A DNA stretch of 64,000 nucleotides from Streptomyces atroolivaceus (GCF_000717025.1 NZ_JNXG01000009.1:268140-332139), one strand, 5' to 3'. Positions 50,683 to 62,499 are shown, counted from the stretch's first letter. Notes: generated by a model not told the origin, from the sequence alone. Made by a program: numbers and translations.

Positions 50683-50731
50683 GCGAGGCCGCTTCGGCGA
50701 CAACCCTCCGTAAAGGCTGACGGGAACTCAG
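50683..50731 (+). repeat. edge repeat A, right copy
   Basis: 49 nt matching 8694-8742 with 2 mismatches. Between it and repeat B the right edge carries about 130 extra nt (50732-50862), including a T-run, that the left edge lacks. Confidence 0.9.
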
Positions 50732-50862
50732 ATTTTTTTGATGTGCCGCCTCTATTCAAGATCATCTTGCACATGCATTGCACAAGGTGCTGAAAGGCAA
50801 CAGTGATCTGTGGGGGGTTGCGAAGGTAGGTATCCGCAGGTCAGCGGGCACATTGGGGTGTC

Positions 50863-50885
50863 GTGCCCTTGCCCTCAAGGGGCAC
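50863..50885 (-). terminator. terminator of the murA-like gene
   Basis: A 9-10-bp stem directly beyond the murA stop at 50899 on the minus strand. Confidence 0.65.
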
Positions 50886-50916
50886 GACACCCCGCCGGTC
50901 AGATGTCCCGGAAGAT
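50863..50916 (+). repeat. edge repeat B, right copy: murA terminator and 3' end
   Basis: Hairpin GTGCCCTTG/CAAGGGGCAC, then CAGATGTCCCGGAAGA, which is the murA stop and last codons on the minus strand. Counterpart of 8743-8797; this is the intact side. Confidence 0.8.
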
Positions 50917-52428
50917 CTCGATCTGCGCGCCGACCGAGTTGAGCCGCTCCGCCAGCTCCTCGTACCCCCGGTTGATCACGTACACGTTGCGCAGTACGGA
51001 CGTCCCCTCGGCCGCCATCATCGCCAGCAGCACCACCACCGCGGGCCGCAGTGCGGGCGGGCACATCATCTCGGCGGCGCGCCAGCGGGTCGGGCCCTCG
51101 ACCAGGACACGGTGCGGGTCCAGGAGCTGGAGCCTGCCGCCCAGCCGGTTGAGGTCGGTGAGGTAGATCGCGCGGTTGTCGTAGACCCAGTCATGGATCA
51201 GGGTCTTGCCGTGCGCGGACGCGGCGATGGCCGCGAAGAACGGCACGTTGTCGATGTTCAGCCCGGGGAAGGGCATCGGGTGGATCTTGTCGATGGGCGC
51301 CTCGAGCTTCGAGGGCCGGACCGTCAGGTCCACCAGACGGGTGCGGCCGTTGTCGGCGGCGTACTCCGCCGTGCGGTCGCAGTCGACGCCCATCTCCTCC
51401 AGGACCGCGAGCTCGATCTCCAGGAACTCGATCGGCACGCGACGGATCGTCAGTTCGGACTCCGTCACCACGGCGGCGGCCAGCAGGCTCATCGCCTCGA
51501 CCGGGTCCTCGGAGGGGGAGTAGTCGACGTCCACGTCGATCTCCGGCACGCCGTGCACCGTGAGGGTCGTCGTCCCGACGCCGTCGACGCGTACGCCGAG
51601 CGCCTCCAGGAAGAAGCACAGGTCCTGGACCATGTAGTTGGAGGACGCGTTGCGGATGACCGTCGTGCCGTCGTGCCGTGCGGCGGCCAGCAGGGCGTTC
51701 TCCGTCACCGTGTCGCCGCGCTCGGTCAGGACGATGGGGCGTCCCGGGCGGACCTCGTGGTCGACCTGGGCGTGGTAGAGCCCGTCGGTCGCCGCGATCT
51801 CCAGGCCGAAGCGGCGCAGCGCGATCATGTGCGGCTCGATCGTGCGCGTGCCGAGGTCGCAGCCGCCGGCGTACGGCAGGGTGAAGCGGTCCGTCCGGTG
51901 CAGCAGCGGGCCGAGGAACATGATGATGGAGCGGGTCCGGCGCGCGGCGTCCGCGTCGATGGACTCCAGCTCCAGCCGGTCGGGCGGCAGGATCTCGAGG
52001 TCCACGCCGTCGTTGATCCACCGGGTGCGTACGCCGATGGAGTTGAGGACCTCCAGGAGCCGGAAGACCTCCTCGATGCGGGCCACCCGGCGCAGCACGG
52101 TGCGGCCTTTGTTGAGCAGGGAACCGCAGAGGAGCGCGACACACGCGTTCTTGCTCGTCTTGACGTCGATGGACCCGGAGAGCCGGCGTCCGCCCACCAC
52201 CCGCAGATGCATGGGTCCGGCGTAACCGAGCGACACGATCTCGCTGTCGAGGGCTTCACCGATGCGGGCGATCATCTCAAGGCTGATGTTCTGGTTGCCG
52301 CGCTCGATGCGGTTGACGGCGCTCTGACTCGTGGCGAGCGCCTCGGCAAGCTGACTCTGTGTCCAGCCACGATGCTGACGGGCGTCACGGATGAGCTTGC
52401 CGATACGTGCGAGGTAGTCATCTTCCAT
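50899..52428 (-). CDS. murA: UDP-N-acetylglucosamine 1-carboxyvinyltransferase-like protein with N-terminal XRE domain
   Basis: A 509-residue MurA-type enolpyruvyl transferase. Residues 1-60 are an added XRE HTH (LIRDARQHRGWTQSQLAEAL, then SQSAVNRIERGNQNISLEM). The catalytic fold starts near 72 with LRVVGGRRLSGSIDVKTSKN. The active-site Cys loop appears as AGGCDLGTRTIEPH. ATG 52428. MurA commits UDP-GlcNAc to peptidoglycan synthesis; Streptomyces have an HTH-less MurA elsewhere, so this copy may be a second, possibly regulatory, version. The island's duplicated edge derives from its 3' end. Confidence 0.88.
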   Translation of the reverse strand: MEDDYLARIGKLIRDARQHRGWTQSQLAEALATSQSAVNRIERGNQNISLEMIARIGEALDSEIVSLGYAGPMHLRVVGGRRLSGSIDVKTSKNACVALLCGSLLNKGRTVLRRVARIEEVFRLLEVLNSIGVRTRWINDGVDLEILPPDRLELESIDADAARRTRSIIMFLGPLLHRTDRFTLPYAGGCDLGTRTIEPHMIALRRFGLEIAATDGLYHAQVDHEVRPGRPIVLTERGDTVTENALLAAARHDGTTVIRNASSNYMVQDLCFFLEALGVRVDGVGTTTLTVHGVPEIDVDVDYSPSEDPVEAMSLLAAAVVTESELTIRRVPIEFLEIELAVLEEMGVDCDRTAEYAADNGRTRLVDLTVRPSKLEAPIDKIHPMPFPGLNIDNVPFFAAIAASAHGKTLIHDWVYDNRAIYLTDLNRLGGRLQLLDPHRVLVEGPTRWRAAEMMCPPALRPAVVVLLAMMAAEGTSVLRNVYVINRGYEELAERLNSVGAQIEIFRDI

Positions 52429-52579
52429 GTCTGCACGCTATCTCAGATATGAGATGAAGATCGCGCCGGGGTGCGCGGTTCGGGTGACGGCCGGGCGCCC
52501 GGCCGCGGGTGGCCGCCTGTCTGAAGGATCAGGCGCGCCCGACGGCCCGGCACCCGGAATGCGGCCGAACAGGTGAAGG

Positions 52580-52774
52580 TCAGCGACGGCGGCGCGTGGT
52601 CCTGCGCCAGCCGAACGGGCCCGGCAGGTCCATGGACGTGGTGCGCCGGCCGGTGCTGCTCGTGGTGTGCTTCGGCCCGTGCCTTCCGCCGGTGGTGACG
52701 GACCACGAGCGGCGGTTGATGTTCAGCCGGACGCCCGGAAGGATCTGGAAGCTCTTTCGGAATGTGAGCGGCAT
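52580..52774 (-). CDS. DUF4236 small protein
   Basis: A 64-residue protein: MPLTFRKSFQILPGVRLNIN at the start, then SWSVTTGG and a tail STGRRTTSMDLPGPFGWR. This matches the short actinobacterial DUF4236 proteins. An excellent ribosome site AAGGAGG lies 5 nt before the ATG. Basic, no cysteine. Function unknown; often near housekeeping genes in Streptomyces. Confidence 0.85.
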   Translation of the reverse strand: MPLTFRKSFQILPGVRLNINRRSWSVTTGGRHGPKHTTSSTGRRTTSMDLPGPFGWRRTTRRRR

Positions 52775-52833
52775 CTGCGCCTCCTTCGTCAGGAGTACGG
52801 GTATCCCGAAGCGGCCGGGTCATGCGCGAGAAG

Positions 52834-52906
52834 CCGCACGGCGTGGGCGAGCACCCGCGACCCGCGACCCGCGACCCGCGCCGCACGGCGTGGGCGAGCA
52901 CCCGCG
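52834..52906 (+). repeat. two 26-nt direct repeats with a 7-nt tandem between
   Basis: A 26-nt unit beginning CCGCACGGCGTGGGCGAGCA occurs exactly at 52834-52859 and 52881-52906, separated by a short GACCCGC tandem. It lies in the gap between the DUF4236 and GNAT genes. Confidence 0.85.
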
Positions 52907-52942
52907 CCGTGCGCCCCGCGCCGCGCGCCGCCGTGGGCGTGG

Positions 52943-53605
52943 TCAGCGTGGCACCGGGTCCGGGCCCCGCAGGGCGTTGGCCAGGGGCGCCGATACGGCC
53001 CATCCCGTGGTCTCGTACAGGGCCCGTCCCTCCGCCGTCGAGGCCAGCAGGCCGACCGTGGCGCCCTGCTCGGCAGCCGCGTCGGTGAGGGTGTGCATGA
53101 TCAGGCGGCCCAGGCCGCGGCGCCGGTGGGCGGGGTGGGTCTCCACCTTGTCGACGACGGCGGTGGCGCCGGTGACGGCCGTCTGGCCGCGCGCGGCGCG
53201 GGTGCCGTCGGCGGCGGACACCCGGGCGTGGGTGACGCCGTCGCGGGTCCAGGTGCGGAGCCGGTAGCCGGGGGGGAGAGGGGCCGGGGCACGGGCGGGG
53301 CGGAGCGGGGTGGACATCAGGTAGCCGGGTTCGCCGGGGAGGGACCAGCCGGGTGCGATCCAGGACGCGAGCGACTCCGCCCGTACGAAGGCCTTCAGCC
53401 AGACGCCGGGCCCGGTGGCGCTTCCGGTGATCTCCCGCACGGTGGCCGCGTCGGCGGTGGGCAGGACGTGGCTCATGACGTGTCCGGGGAGGCCGATGTT
53501 CACGGTGAAGCCCCAGGGTGAGGGGTCCGGTTCGGCCGCTCCCCGTGAGAGGGCCCAGCCGTGGACCCATTCCCGTACGGCCTCGGAGGTGTTGGTGAAG
53601 TGCAC
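52943..53605 (-). CDS. GNAT family N-acetyltransferase
   Basis: A 220-residue acetyltransferase. The acetyl-CoA site is HPAHRRRGLGRLIMHTL (about 145-160, RRxGxG/A), with AEQGATVGLLASTAEGRALY and YETTGWAVSAPL after it. The N-terminal half probably forms the substrate side. GTG 53605 follows GGGAAGG; earlier in-frame starts are unlikely. Substrate unknown. It diverges from the aconitase gene. Confidence 0.85.
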   Translation of the reverse strand: MHFTNTSEAVREWVHGWALSRGAAEPDPSPWGFTVNIGLPGHVMSHVLPTADAATVREITGSATGPGVWLKAFVRAESLASWIAPGWSLPGEPGYLMSTPLRPARAPAPLPPGYRLRTWTRDGVTHARVSAADGTRAARGQTAVTGATAVVDKVETHPAHRRRGLGRLIMHTLTDAAAEQGATVGLLASTAEGRALYETTGWAVSAPLANALRGPDPVPR

Positions 53606-53818
53606 GGTGCCTTCCCGGGCGGGGTGGTCGTCGTCGATGTGTCCTGGTCCTCCTGCCGCGCGCCGGAGCCCGCACACCGCGACCTCTCGTCACGTTCCGG
53701 CGCGCGCGCCCGTACTCCGCTGCGGGGACACGGTCTCGCCGGGCTTCGGAGGGGACCGCCCGGCCCTGGTCGCGGCCGCGGGTCATCGCGGAGCGGCGCA
53801 GGACACAGGTGCCCGGGC

Positions 53819-53865
53819 ATGACCGCGCGGCGGCGATGTACTAGAGTTATCTCGACATCGAGATA
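53819..53865 (+). promoter_or_regulatory. aconitase promoter with 18-nt palindromic operator
   Basis: ATGACC (53819-53824), 17 nt, TAGAGT (53842-53847), immediately followed by TATCTCGACATCGAGATA (53848-53865), a perfect inverted repeat located about at the transcription start. In S. coelicolor the MarR protein TamR controls the aconitase gene through a palindrome; this is a candidate equivalent. Confidence 0.5.
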
Positions 53866-53894
53866 TCTGCCGAGGCGCACCGCAGCCGCCGCTC

Positions 53895-53927
53895 GGTAAG
53901 GGTTACCTAACTAATCCTTACCTTAGC
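53895..53927. promoter_or_regulatory. iron-box-like sequence in the aconitase leader
   Basis: GGTAAGGGTTACCTAACTAA and the following CTTACCTTAG carry TTAGG/CCTAA-type half-sites; the best alignment to the DtxR-type iron box is about 12 of 19. AT-rich against the background. Weak. Confidence 0.3.
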
Positions 53928-53981
53928 GGATGGTGGGGGCCGCAGGCGGCGCCGGCCGCACATGAGGCGCGGCGCGGTTGA

Positions 53982-56726
<2,745 letters not shown>

Positions 56727-56745
56727 GGGCACCGCGAAGTGAGCG

Positions 56746-56771
56746 AGGGCCGCACCCTGGGGTGCGGCCCT
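56746..56771 (+). terminator. aconitase terminator
   Basis: AGGGCCGCACC and GGTGCGGCCCT form an 11-bp stem with a 4-nt loop, 20 nt after the stop. Confidence 0.8.
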
Positions 56772-56794
56772 TCGCCGTTAGGCTCGAAGGTCTG

Positions 56795-58024
56795 ATGAAG
56801 AACACCCTCACCTCGCCCGCGGCCAAGGCCGGACACGAGTCCGTGCGCCGTCACAACCTGAGCCTGGTCCTGCGGACCGTCCGCGACGAGGGCGAGGTCA
56901 CCCGGGCCCGGGTGGCGAGCCTCGTGGGGCTCACCAGGGCCGCCGTCTCCTCGCTCGTCGAGGAACTGCTCGCGCTCGACTGCCTCAGCGAGTCCGGCAA
57001 GACCTCCAGCGGATCCGCCGGGCGCCCCGGCACCGTCCTGAAACTCTCCCGGACAGGGCCGGCGGGTCTCGGGGTGGAGATCAACATCGACTACGTCTCC
57101 GTGTGCGCCGTCGACCTCACCGGCACCGACCGGGTCCGGGTCACCGAACACACCGACCACCGGGACGTCCCGCCCGCGGAGGTCCTGGCACACGCGGCCC
57201 GGCTCACCAACCGCGTCATCGCGTCCACCCGGGAACAGGAACTGCGGGTCGTCGGTGTCGAGCTGGCCCTGCCCGGCCTCGTCTCCGGCGGCGTCGTCCG
57301 GCAGGCCCCCAACCTCGGCTGGAGCAGGGTCGCGGCCGAGGGCATCTTCGGGCAGGCGCTCAGCACGCTGCGCCCCGCCGGGAGGGCGCTGGCCGTCGGC
57401 TCGGACAACGAGGCCAACCTGGCGGCCCTGGCGGAGCTGTGGTTCGGCGGACTCGGAGGCGTACGCACCTTCCTCTATCTCACAGGTGAGATCGGCGTGG
57501 GCGGCGCGCTCGTGGTGAACGGCGAAATGCTCCGGGGCGCCCACGGGTTCGCGGGCGAGATCGGCCATGTCGTCGTCGACCCGCAGGGCCCGCTCTGCCG
57601 CTGCGGCGCGCACGGCTGCCTGGAGCAGTACGCCGGGCGGGCCGCTCTGCTGCGCTCGGCGGGCATCGACCCGGACACGGGCGTGCGCGGCATCGCCGAG
57701 CTGGAGCAGCGCGCCGCCGCCGGTCAGGAGCGGGCCGTCTCGGCGCTGCGGGAGGCGGGGGACAGGATGGGCGTGGTGCTGGCCGGGGCGGTGAACCTCT
57801 TCGACCCGGAGGCCGTCGTCCTGGGCGGGATCTACCGCAGCCTGATGCCCTGGCTGGAGGATTCGGCCGACGCCCAGCTGACCGCACGGGTGGTGTCGGG
57901 CCGCTGGCACGAGAACGGCAGCAGACTGCGGGCGTCGTCCGTCTCCGGTGACGCGGCGCGAGGTGCGGCGGCCAGGGTGGTGCACGAGGTGCTGGAGAAC
58001 CCGGCGGCGTACGCGCTGCGGTGA
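56795..58024 (+). CDS. ROK family transcriptional regulator
   Basis: A 409-residue ROK protein. The N-terminal HTH (about 20-75) contains VTRARVASLVGLTRAAVSSL. The sugar-kinase-like domain has the zinc site CRCGAHGCLEQYAG and EIGHVVVDP. NagC/XylR-type ROK repressors respond to sugars; the sugar importer and GH1 gene at 59-64 kb are plausible targets. The HTH is followed by SGSAGRPGTVLKL. ATG 56795 follows GAAGG. Convergent with the YihY gene. Confidence 0.9.
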   Translation: MKNTLTSPAAKAGHESVRRHNLSLVLRTVRDEGEVTRARVASLVGLTRAAVSSLVEELLALDCLSESGKTSSGSAGRPGTVLKLSRTGPAGLGVEINIDYVSVCAVDLTGTDRVRVTEHTDHRDVPPAEVLAHAARLTNRVIASTREQELRVVGVELALPGLVSGGVVRQAPNLGWSRVAAEGIFGQALSTLRPAGRALAVGSDNEANLAALAELWFGGLGGVRTFLYLTGEIGVGGALVVNGEMLRGAHGFAGEIGHVVVDPQGPLCRCGAHGCLEQYAGRAALLRSAGIDPDTGVRGIAELEQRAAAGQERAVSALREAGDRMGVVLAGAVNLFDPEAVVLGGIYRSLMPWLEDSADAQLTARVVSGRWHENGSRLRASSVSGDAARGAAARVVHEVLENPAAYALR

Positions 58025-58057
58025 ACGCGTACGCCCCACGGGCCGTCCCGGGGAAGC

Positions 58058-59137
58058 TCAGCCGAGGTTGCGGCGGTCCTCCTCGGTCCACTTGGCGGTG
58101 TCGCGCGGTTCCACGTACGGCTCCTCGGCCGCGGGGTGGCCGCCCTCTATGGCCCGCTGACGGGCCATCTCCGCGTCGAATTCGAGGCCGAGCAGGATCG
58201 CCAGGTTGGTGAGCCACAGCCACACCAGGAAGATGATCACGCCGGCGAGGGCGCCGTAGGTCTTGTTGTACGAGGAGAAGTAGGCCACGTACAGCGCGAA
58301 GCCGGCCGAGGCGGCCATCCAGAGCAACAGGGCGAGGACACTGCCGGGCGTCACCCACTTGAAGCCCCGGCCCCGGGCGTTGGGCGCGGCCCAGTACAGG
58401 ATCGCGATCATGATCGTGACGAGCAGGACCAGAACGGGCCACTTGGCGATCGACCAGGCCGTCATGGCGGGGTCACCGACCCCGAGGGCGGAGCCGGCCC
58501 GCTGGGCGATGGGCCCGGTGAACACCACGATCAGGGCGCTGAGGACCGCCAGCACCATCAGGGTCACCGTCAGGCCCAGTCGCAGGGGCAGCACCTTCCA
58601 CACAGGCCGCCCCTCGGGCATGTCGTAGACGGCGTTCGAGCAGCGGATGAACGCCGCGATGTAGCCGGAGGCCGACCACACCGCCAGGAGCAGACCGACG
58701 ACGGCCATCAGCGATCCCGTGCCGCCGTTGCCCTGCAACTGCTGTACGGCGTCGGAGAGGATGTCCCGGACCGGGCCGGGGGCGAGGTCCTGGAGGTTGT
58801 CCATCACCTTCTGGGTGGCGGACTTCCCCGCGACACCGAGCAGCGAGACCAGCACGAGCAGGGCCGGGAAGAGCGAGAGCACGCTGTAGTACGTCAGGGC
58901 CGCCGCCCGGTCGCTGAGCTCGTCCTCCACGAACTCCCGCACGGTGCGCTTCAGCACCGCCCACCACGACCTCCTGGGAATGCCGGCCGGCCCGTCGGGC
59001 GCGTCGCGCTCCACCTCGGGGTCCGGCCCGAAGCGGTCCGGCTTCCGGGTGGGGTCGTCCGCGCCGTCTCCGTGGCGGTCGGCGGCGTCATGGCCGTCGC
59101 GGGTGGGGTGAGCCTGTGGTTCCGGTGTCCGTGCCAT
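58058..59137 (-). CDS. YihY/BrkB-like membrane protein
   Basis: A 359-residue inner-membrane protein with about six transmembrane helices, including YYSVLSLFPALLVLVSLLGV, MAVVGLLLAVWSASGYIAAF and GVIIFLVWLWLTNLAILLGL. The last precedes GLEFDAEM, the family's end signature. The N-terminal 50 residues are disordered and acidic. The family was once called ribonuclease BN, wrongly; its role is unclear. ATG 59137 chosen because upstream codons are not conserved-looking. Confidence 0.9.
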   Translation of the reverse strand: MARTPEPQAHPTRDGHDAADRHGDGADDPTRKPDRFGPDPEVERDAPDGPAGIPRRSWWAVLKRTVREFVEDELSDRAAALTYYSVLSLFPALLVLVSLLGVAGKSATQKVMDNLQDLAPGPVRDILSDAVQQLQGNGGTGSLMAVVGLLLAVWSASGYIAAFIRCSNAVYDMPEGRPVWKVLPLRLGLTVTLMVLAVLSALIVVFTGPIAQRAGSALGVGDPAMTAWSIAKWPVLVLLVTIMIAILYWAAPNARGRGFKWVTPGSVLALLLWMAASAGFALYVAYFSSYNKTYGALAGVIIFLVWLWLTNLAILLGLEFDAEMARQRAIEGGHPAAEEPYVEPRDTAKWTEEDRRNLG

Positions 59138-59210
59138 GGGAGTCCGGTAACCGCCACAGCCGAACGGAAACCGGTTCCGCCGGGACGGATCCGTCCGGGC
59201 ACGCGGATAC

Positions 59211-59254
59211 GGGTGCGGGCCGGGCCGGCTGACCAGCCGGCCCGGCCCGCACCC
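59211..59254 (-). terminator. beta-glucosidase terminator
   Basis: A perfect 20-bp stem (GGGTGCGGGCCGGGCCGGCT and its complement) with loop GACC just beyond the stop at 59266. Confidence 0.85.
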
Positions 59255-59265
59255 GTGAGCGGCGA

Positions 59266-60645
59266 TCAGGCCTTGTGCGCCGCGATCAGCTGCTGGTACC
59301 AGCGGTAGCTGTCCTTCGGGGTGCGCTCCAGGGTGTCGTAGTCGACCCGGATGATCCCGAACCGCTTCGCATAGCCCAGTGCCCACTCGAAGTTGTCCAG
59401 CAGCGACCACACGTAGTACCCGCGTACGTCGACACCGGCGTCCATGGCAGCCCGGAGCGCCGTCAGATGGGTGCGCAGGTACTCCACCCGGTCGGCGTCG
59501 TGGACTGCACCGTCGGCCTCGACACTGTCGAACTCCGCCGAGCCGTTCTCCGTGATGTGCACCGGAGGCAGGGAGTCGCCGTAGGTCTGCTTCAGCGCGG
59601 TCAGCAGATCGGTGAAGGACTCCGGGACGACGGGCCAGCCCATGGCCGTCCTGCGGACGTCCGGGTAGGTCCCCTCCGCGTAACGGTTGTCCGTGGCCAC
59701 GCGCAGCGCCGGGTCCGCCTCGCGGTGCGGGGCGGCGGCCACGACGATCGGCCGGTAGTAGTTGATGCCCAGGAAGTCCATCGGCTGGGAGATCAGCTCC
59801 AGGTCACCCTCACGGCGGAAGTCCTGACCGGTGATGAGCTCGCCCCAGGTCTCCTCCTCGGTGGCCGGGTAGCGGCCCGCGAGGAGCGGCTCGGTCCACA
59901 CCAGGTTGTGCTGGGTGTCCGCCCGGACGACGGCGGCGAGGTCGGCGTCCGACTCGGTGGCCGGCACGTTGCGGTCGAGGTTGAGCGTGATGCCCGCCTC
60001 GCGGACACCGGCCGCGCGCAGGGCGTTCATCGCGTGGCCGTGGCCGACCAGCAGGTGGTGCGCGGCGGCCAGCGCCCCGCGGCCCTCCTGCGCGCCCGGT
60101 GCGTGCCGGCCCACCGAATAGCCGAGGAAGGCGCTGCACCACGGCTCGTTGAGGGTGATCCAGCGCGGCACCCGGTCGCCGAGGTGCTCGGCCATGATCG
60201 CGGTGTACTCGCCGAAGCGCTCGGCGGTCTCGCGTACCCGCCATCCGCCCTTGTCCTCCAGGGCCTGCGGCAGGTCCCAGTGGTAGAGGGTGGCGGCCGG
60301 CTCGATGCCCGCCTCCAGGAGCGAGTCCACGAGCCGGGAGTAGAAGTCCAGCCCCTTGGGGTTGACCGCGCCGCTGCCCGTCGCCTGGATCCGGGACCAG
60401 GCGATGGAGAAGCGGTACGACTCCACTCCCAGGTCGCGCAGCAGGGCCACGTCCTCCGGGTAGCGGTGGTAGTGGTCGCAGGCCACGTCACCCGTGTCGC
60501 CGCCGTCCGTCCGGCCCGGCGTGTGGCTGTAGGTGTCCCAGATGGACGGCCCGCGGCCGTCTTCCTCCACGGCACCCTCGATCTGGTACGAGGCCGTGGC
60601 CGCGCCGAAGACGAAACCGGGCGGGAAGACCGGGAAGTCACTCAT
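59266..60645 (-). CDS. GH1 beta-glucosidase
   Basis: A 459-residue GH1 enzyme, usual length. FVFGAATASYQIEGAVEEDG at the start, acid/base Glu in ITLNEPWCSA (about 170), nucleophile Glu in HITENGSAEFD (about 360). No signal peptide, so it hydrolyses imported cellobiose or similar beta-glucosides in the cytoplasm. It starts 8 nt after the permease stop and is the last gene of the importer operon, the arrangement of cebEFG-bglC. Confidence 0.93.
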   Translation of the reverse strand: MSDFPVFPPGFVFGAATASYQIEGAVEEDGRGPSIWDTYSHTPGRTDGGDTGDVACDHYHRYPEDVALLRDLGVESYRFSIAWSRIQATGSGAVNPKGLDFYSRLVDSLLEAGIEPAATLYHWDLPQALEDKGGWRVRETAERFGEYTAIMAEHLGDRVPRWITLNEPWCSAFLGYSVGRHAPGAQEGRGALAAAHHLLVGHGHAMNALRAAGVREAGITLNLDRNVPATESDADLAAVVRADTQHNLVWTEPLLAGRYPATEEETWGELITGQDFRREGDLELISQPMDFLGINYYRPIVVAAAPHREADPALRVATDNRYAEGTYPDVRRTAMGWPVVPESFTDLLTALKQTYGDSLPPVHITENGSAEFDSVEADGAVHDADRVEYLRTHLTALRAAMDAGVDVRGYYVWSLLDNFEWALGYAKRFGIIRVDYDTLERTPKDSYRWYQQLIAAHKA

Positions 60646-60653
60646 GGGAACCC

Positions 60654-61511
60654 TTACTTGACCGAGCCGCCGGTGATGCCGGCGGCGATGTACTTCTGGG
60701 ACAGGACGAGGAGAACGGCTGCGGGCACCGCCGAGAGGACCGAGGCGGCCATGACCGAACCCCAGTCACCGACGTGCGCGCCGATGTACTGGTAGATGCC
60801 CAGCGTGATCGGCTTGACGTCGTCCGTCGTGTTCAGCGTGAGCGCGAACATGAAGTCGCTCCACGCGTACAGGAACGAGAACAGTCCGGCGGTGATCAGC
60901 GAGTTGCGGCTCATCGGCAGGACGACCTGGACGAACGTACGGATGCGGCCCGCGCCGTCGACCTCGGCGGCCTCGATGACCTCTCGCGGGATCGACACCA
61001 TGAACGAGCGCATCAGCACGATCGCGAAGGGGATGCCCAGCGAGGCGTCCGCCAGCATGAGGCCGAAGTAGGAGTTGACCAGGCCGAGGTCCACGTACGC
61101 GCTGTACAGGGCGTTCGCGATGACGATCCCCGGCACCATCTGGGTGATGAGCGTGCCGAAGACGATCGTCTTGCTGCCGCGCAGCTTGAACTGCGCCAGG
61201 CCGTACGCCGCCGGGGCCGAGATCGCCAGGCAGATGGCCACCGCGCCGAGCGCCACGGCCAGCGAGGTCAGCAGGTTGGCCCCCTGCTCGGTGATGGCGG
61301 AGGTGAAGCCGGAGAAGTCGATGCCCGTCGGGACGGGTCCCACGTCGACCAGGCTCGCGTCGGGCTGCAGCGCGGTGTTGATCATCCAGTACAGCGGGAA
61401 CAGCATGACCGCGAGGACGACGACGCCGAAGACGGTCGCACCCCAGCGGCGCCTGGGCCGGTGGACGGCGGCGGGAGCCGGGGCGGCGGGGATCTGGGTG
61501 GTGGTCGCCAT
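60654..61511 (-). CDS. sugar ABC transporter permease (MalG/CebG type)
   Basis: A 285-residue MalG-type permease with six helices. The ATPase-contact EAA loop is EAAEVDGAGRIRTFVQVVLP (about 195-215). It ends YIAAGITGGSVK as sugar permeases do. ATG 61511 sits 5 nt after the partner permease stop. The ATPase (MsiK type in Streptomyces) is not encoded here, as is usual. Confidence 0.93.
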   Translation of the reverse strand: MATTTQIPAAPAPAAVHRPRRRWGATVFGVVVLAVMLFPLYWMINTALQPDASLVDVGPVPTGIDFSGFTSAITEQGANLLTSLAVALGAVAICLAISAPAAYGLAQFKLRGSKTIVFGTLITQMVPGIVIANALYSAYVDLGLVNSYFGLMLADASLGIPFAIVLMRSFMVSIPREVIEAAEVDGAGRIRTFVQVVLPMSRNSLITAGLFSFLYAWSDFMFALTLNTTDDVKPITLGIYQYIGAHVGDWGSVMAASVLSAVPAAVLLVLSQKYIAAGITGGSVK

Positions 61512-61516
61512 GCCGG

Positions 61517-62488
61517 TCACTTCCCCTCGTTGCGGTTGACCCGCAGGTAGAACACCGCGAAGACGGCGGAGATCAGGATCAGGATGTTGCCGACCACGGC
61601 ACCGGCTCCGAAGTCCATCTGGACGAAGGAGTTCTGGTACGTGAGCGTGCCGAGCGTCTGGGTGGAGTCGGCGGGCCCGCCGTCGGTGAGGGCCAGGACC
61701 AGGTCGAGGATCTTGACCGTCGACATGAAGCCGAGCACCAGCACCACGGTGATGACGGGCTTGAGCATGGGCAGGGTGACCGAGCGGAACGTACGCCAGG
61801 CGGAGGCGCCGTCGAGCGCGGCGGCCTCGTTCAGCTCCTTGGGGACCTCCTGGAGGCCGCCGTAGAGGATCACCATGTTGAACGGGATGCCGATCCAGAT
61901 GTTCACCAGGATCACCGAGACCAGCGCCATGCTGGTGCTCGTCAGCCACGGAGTGTCACCGGGGAGGCCGACGGTGCCCAGGAACGAGTTGAGGACACCG
62001 GTGTCCTGGTCGAAGATGCGCCGCCACACGATGCCGGAGACGACCATCGGGACCAGCCACGGCAGCAGGATCAGCGAGCGCAGGATCCCGTTCAGCGGGA
62101 AGCGGCGGGTGAAGAAGACGGCGAGGGCGAGGCCGATGCAGAACTGCCCGACGAGCGATCCGACGGTGAAGAGGATCGTCTGCCAGAGGGCCTTGCCGAA
62201 CAGACCGTCGTTGAAGACGTTGCTCCAGTTGTCCGTGCCGTTGAACGGCGCCTCGCCGGTGAAGAACGTGGACGGCGAGTAGTCCTGGAAGCTCATCACG
62301 ATGTTCCGGACGAGCGGGTAGCCGAAGAACAGCGCCATGAAGATCACGGCGGGGGCGATGAACCCCCACTGGGCGAGTGTCCTGCGCCGTTTCGCGCTCC
62401 GCGGGTTCGCGGGCTTCCTGACCGCGCCGGCCGAGGAGGCCTTCGGGCCGGCCGTCGGCGCGGAGGCTGAGGCTGTGGTGGATGACAT
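61517..62488 (-). CDS. sugar ABC transporter permease (MalF/CebF type)
   Basis: A 323-residue MalF-type permease. A disordered Ala/Ser/Lys-rich N-tail precedes six helices from about residue 42 (WGFIAPAVIFMALFFGYPLV). EAA loop: LNEAAALDGASAWRTFRSVT. It lies 11 nt after the binding-protein gene and overlaps nothing. Confidence 0.93.
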   Translation of the reverse strand: MSSTTASASAPTAGPKASSAGAVRKPANPRSAKRRRTLAQWGFIAPAVIFMALFFGYPLVRNIVMSFQDYSPSTFFTGEAPFNGTDNWSNVFNDGLFGKALWQTILFTVGSLVGQFCIGLALAVFFTRRFPLNGILRSLILLPWLVPMVVSGIVWRRIFDQDTGVLNSFLGTVGLPGDTPWLTSTSMALVSVILVNIWIGIPFNMVILYGGLQEVPKELNEAAALDGASAWRTFRSVTLPMLKPVITVVLVLGFMSTVKILDLVLALTDGGPADSTQTLGTLTYQNSFVQMDFGAGAVVGNILILISAVFAVFYLRVNRNEGK

Positions 62489-62499
62489 GGTTCGTTACC

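Noticed and set aside
52834..52906. Repeats considered as a CRISPR array
   Set aside because: Only two copies, GC-rich tandem spacing, no cas genes in the window.
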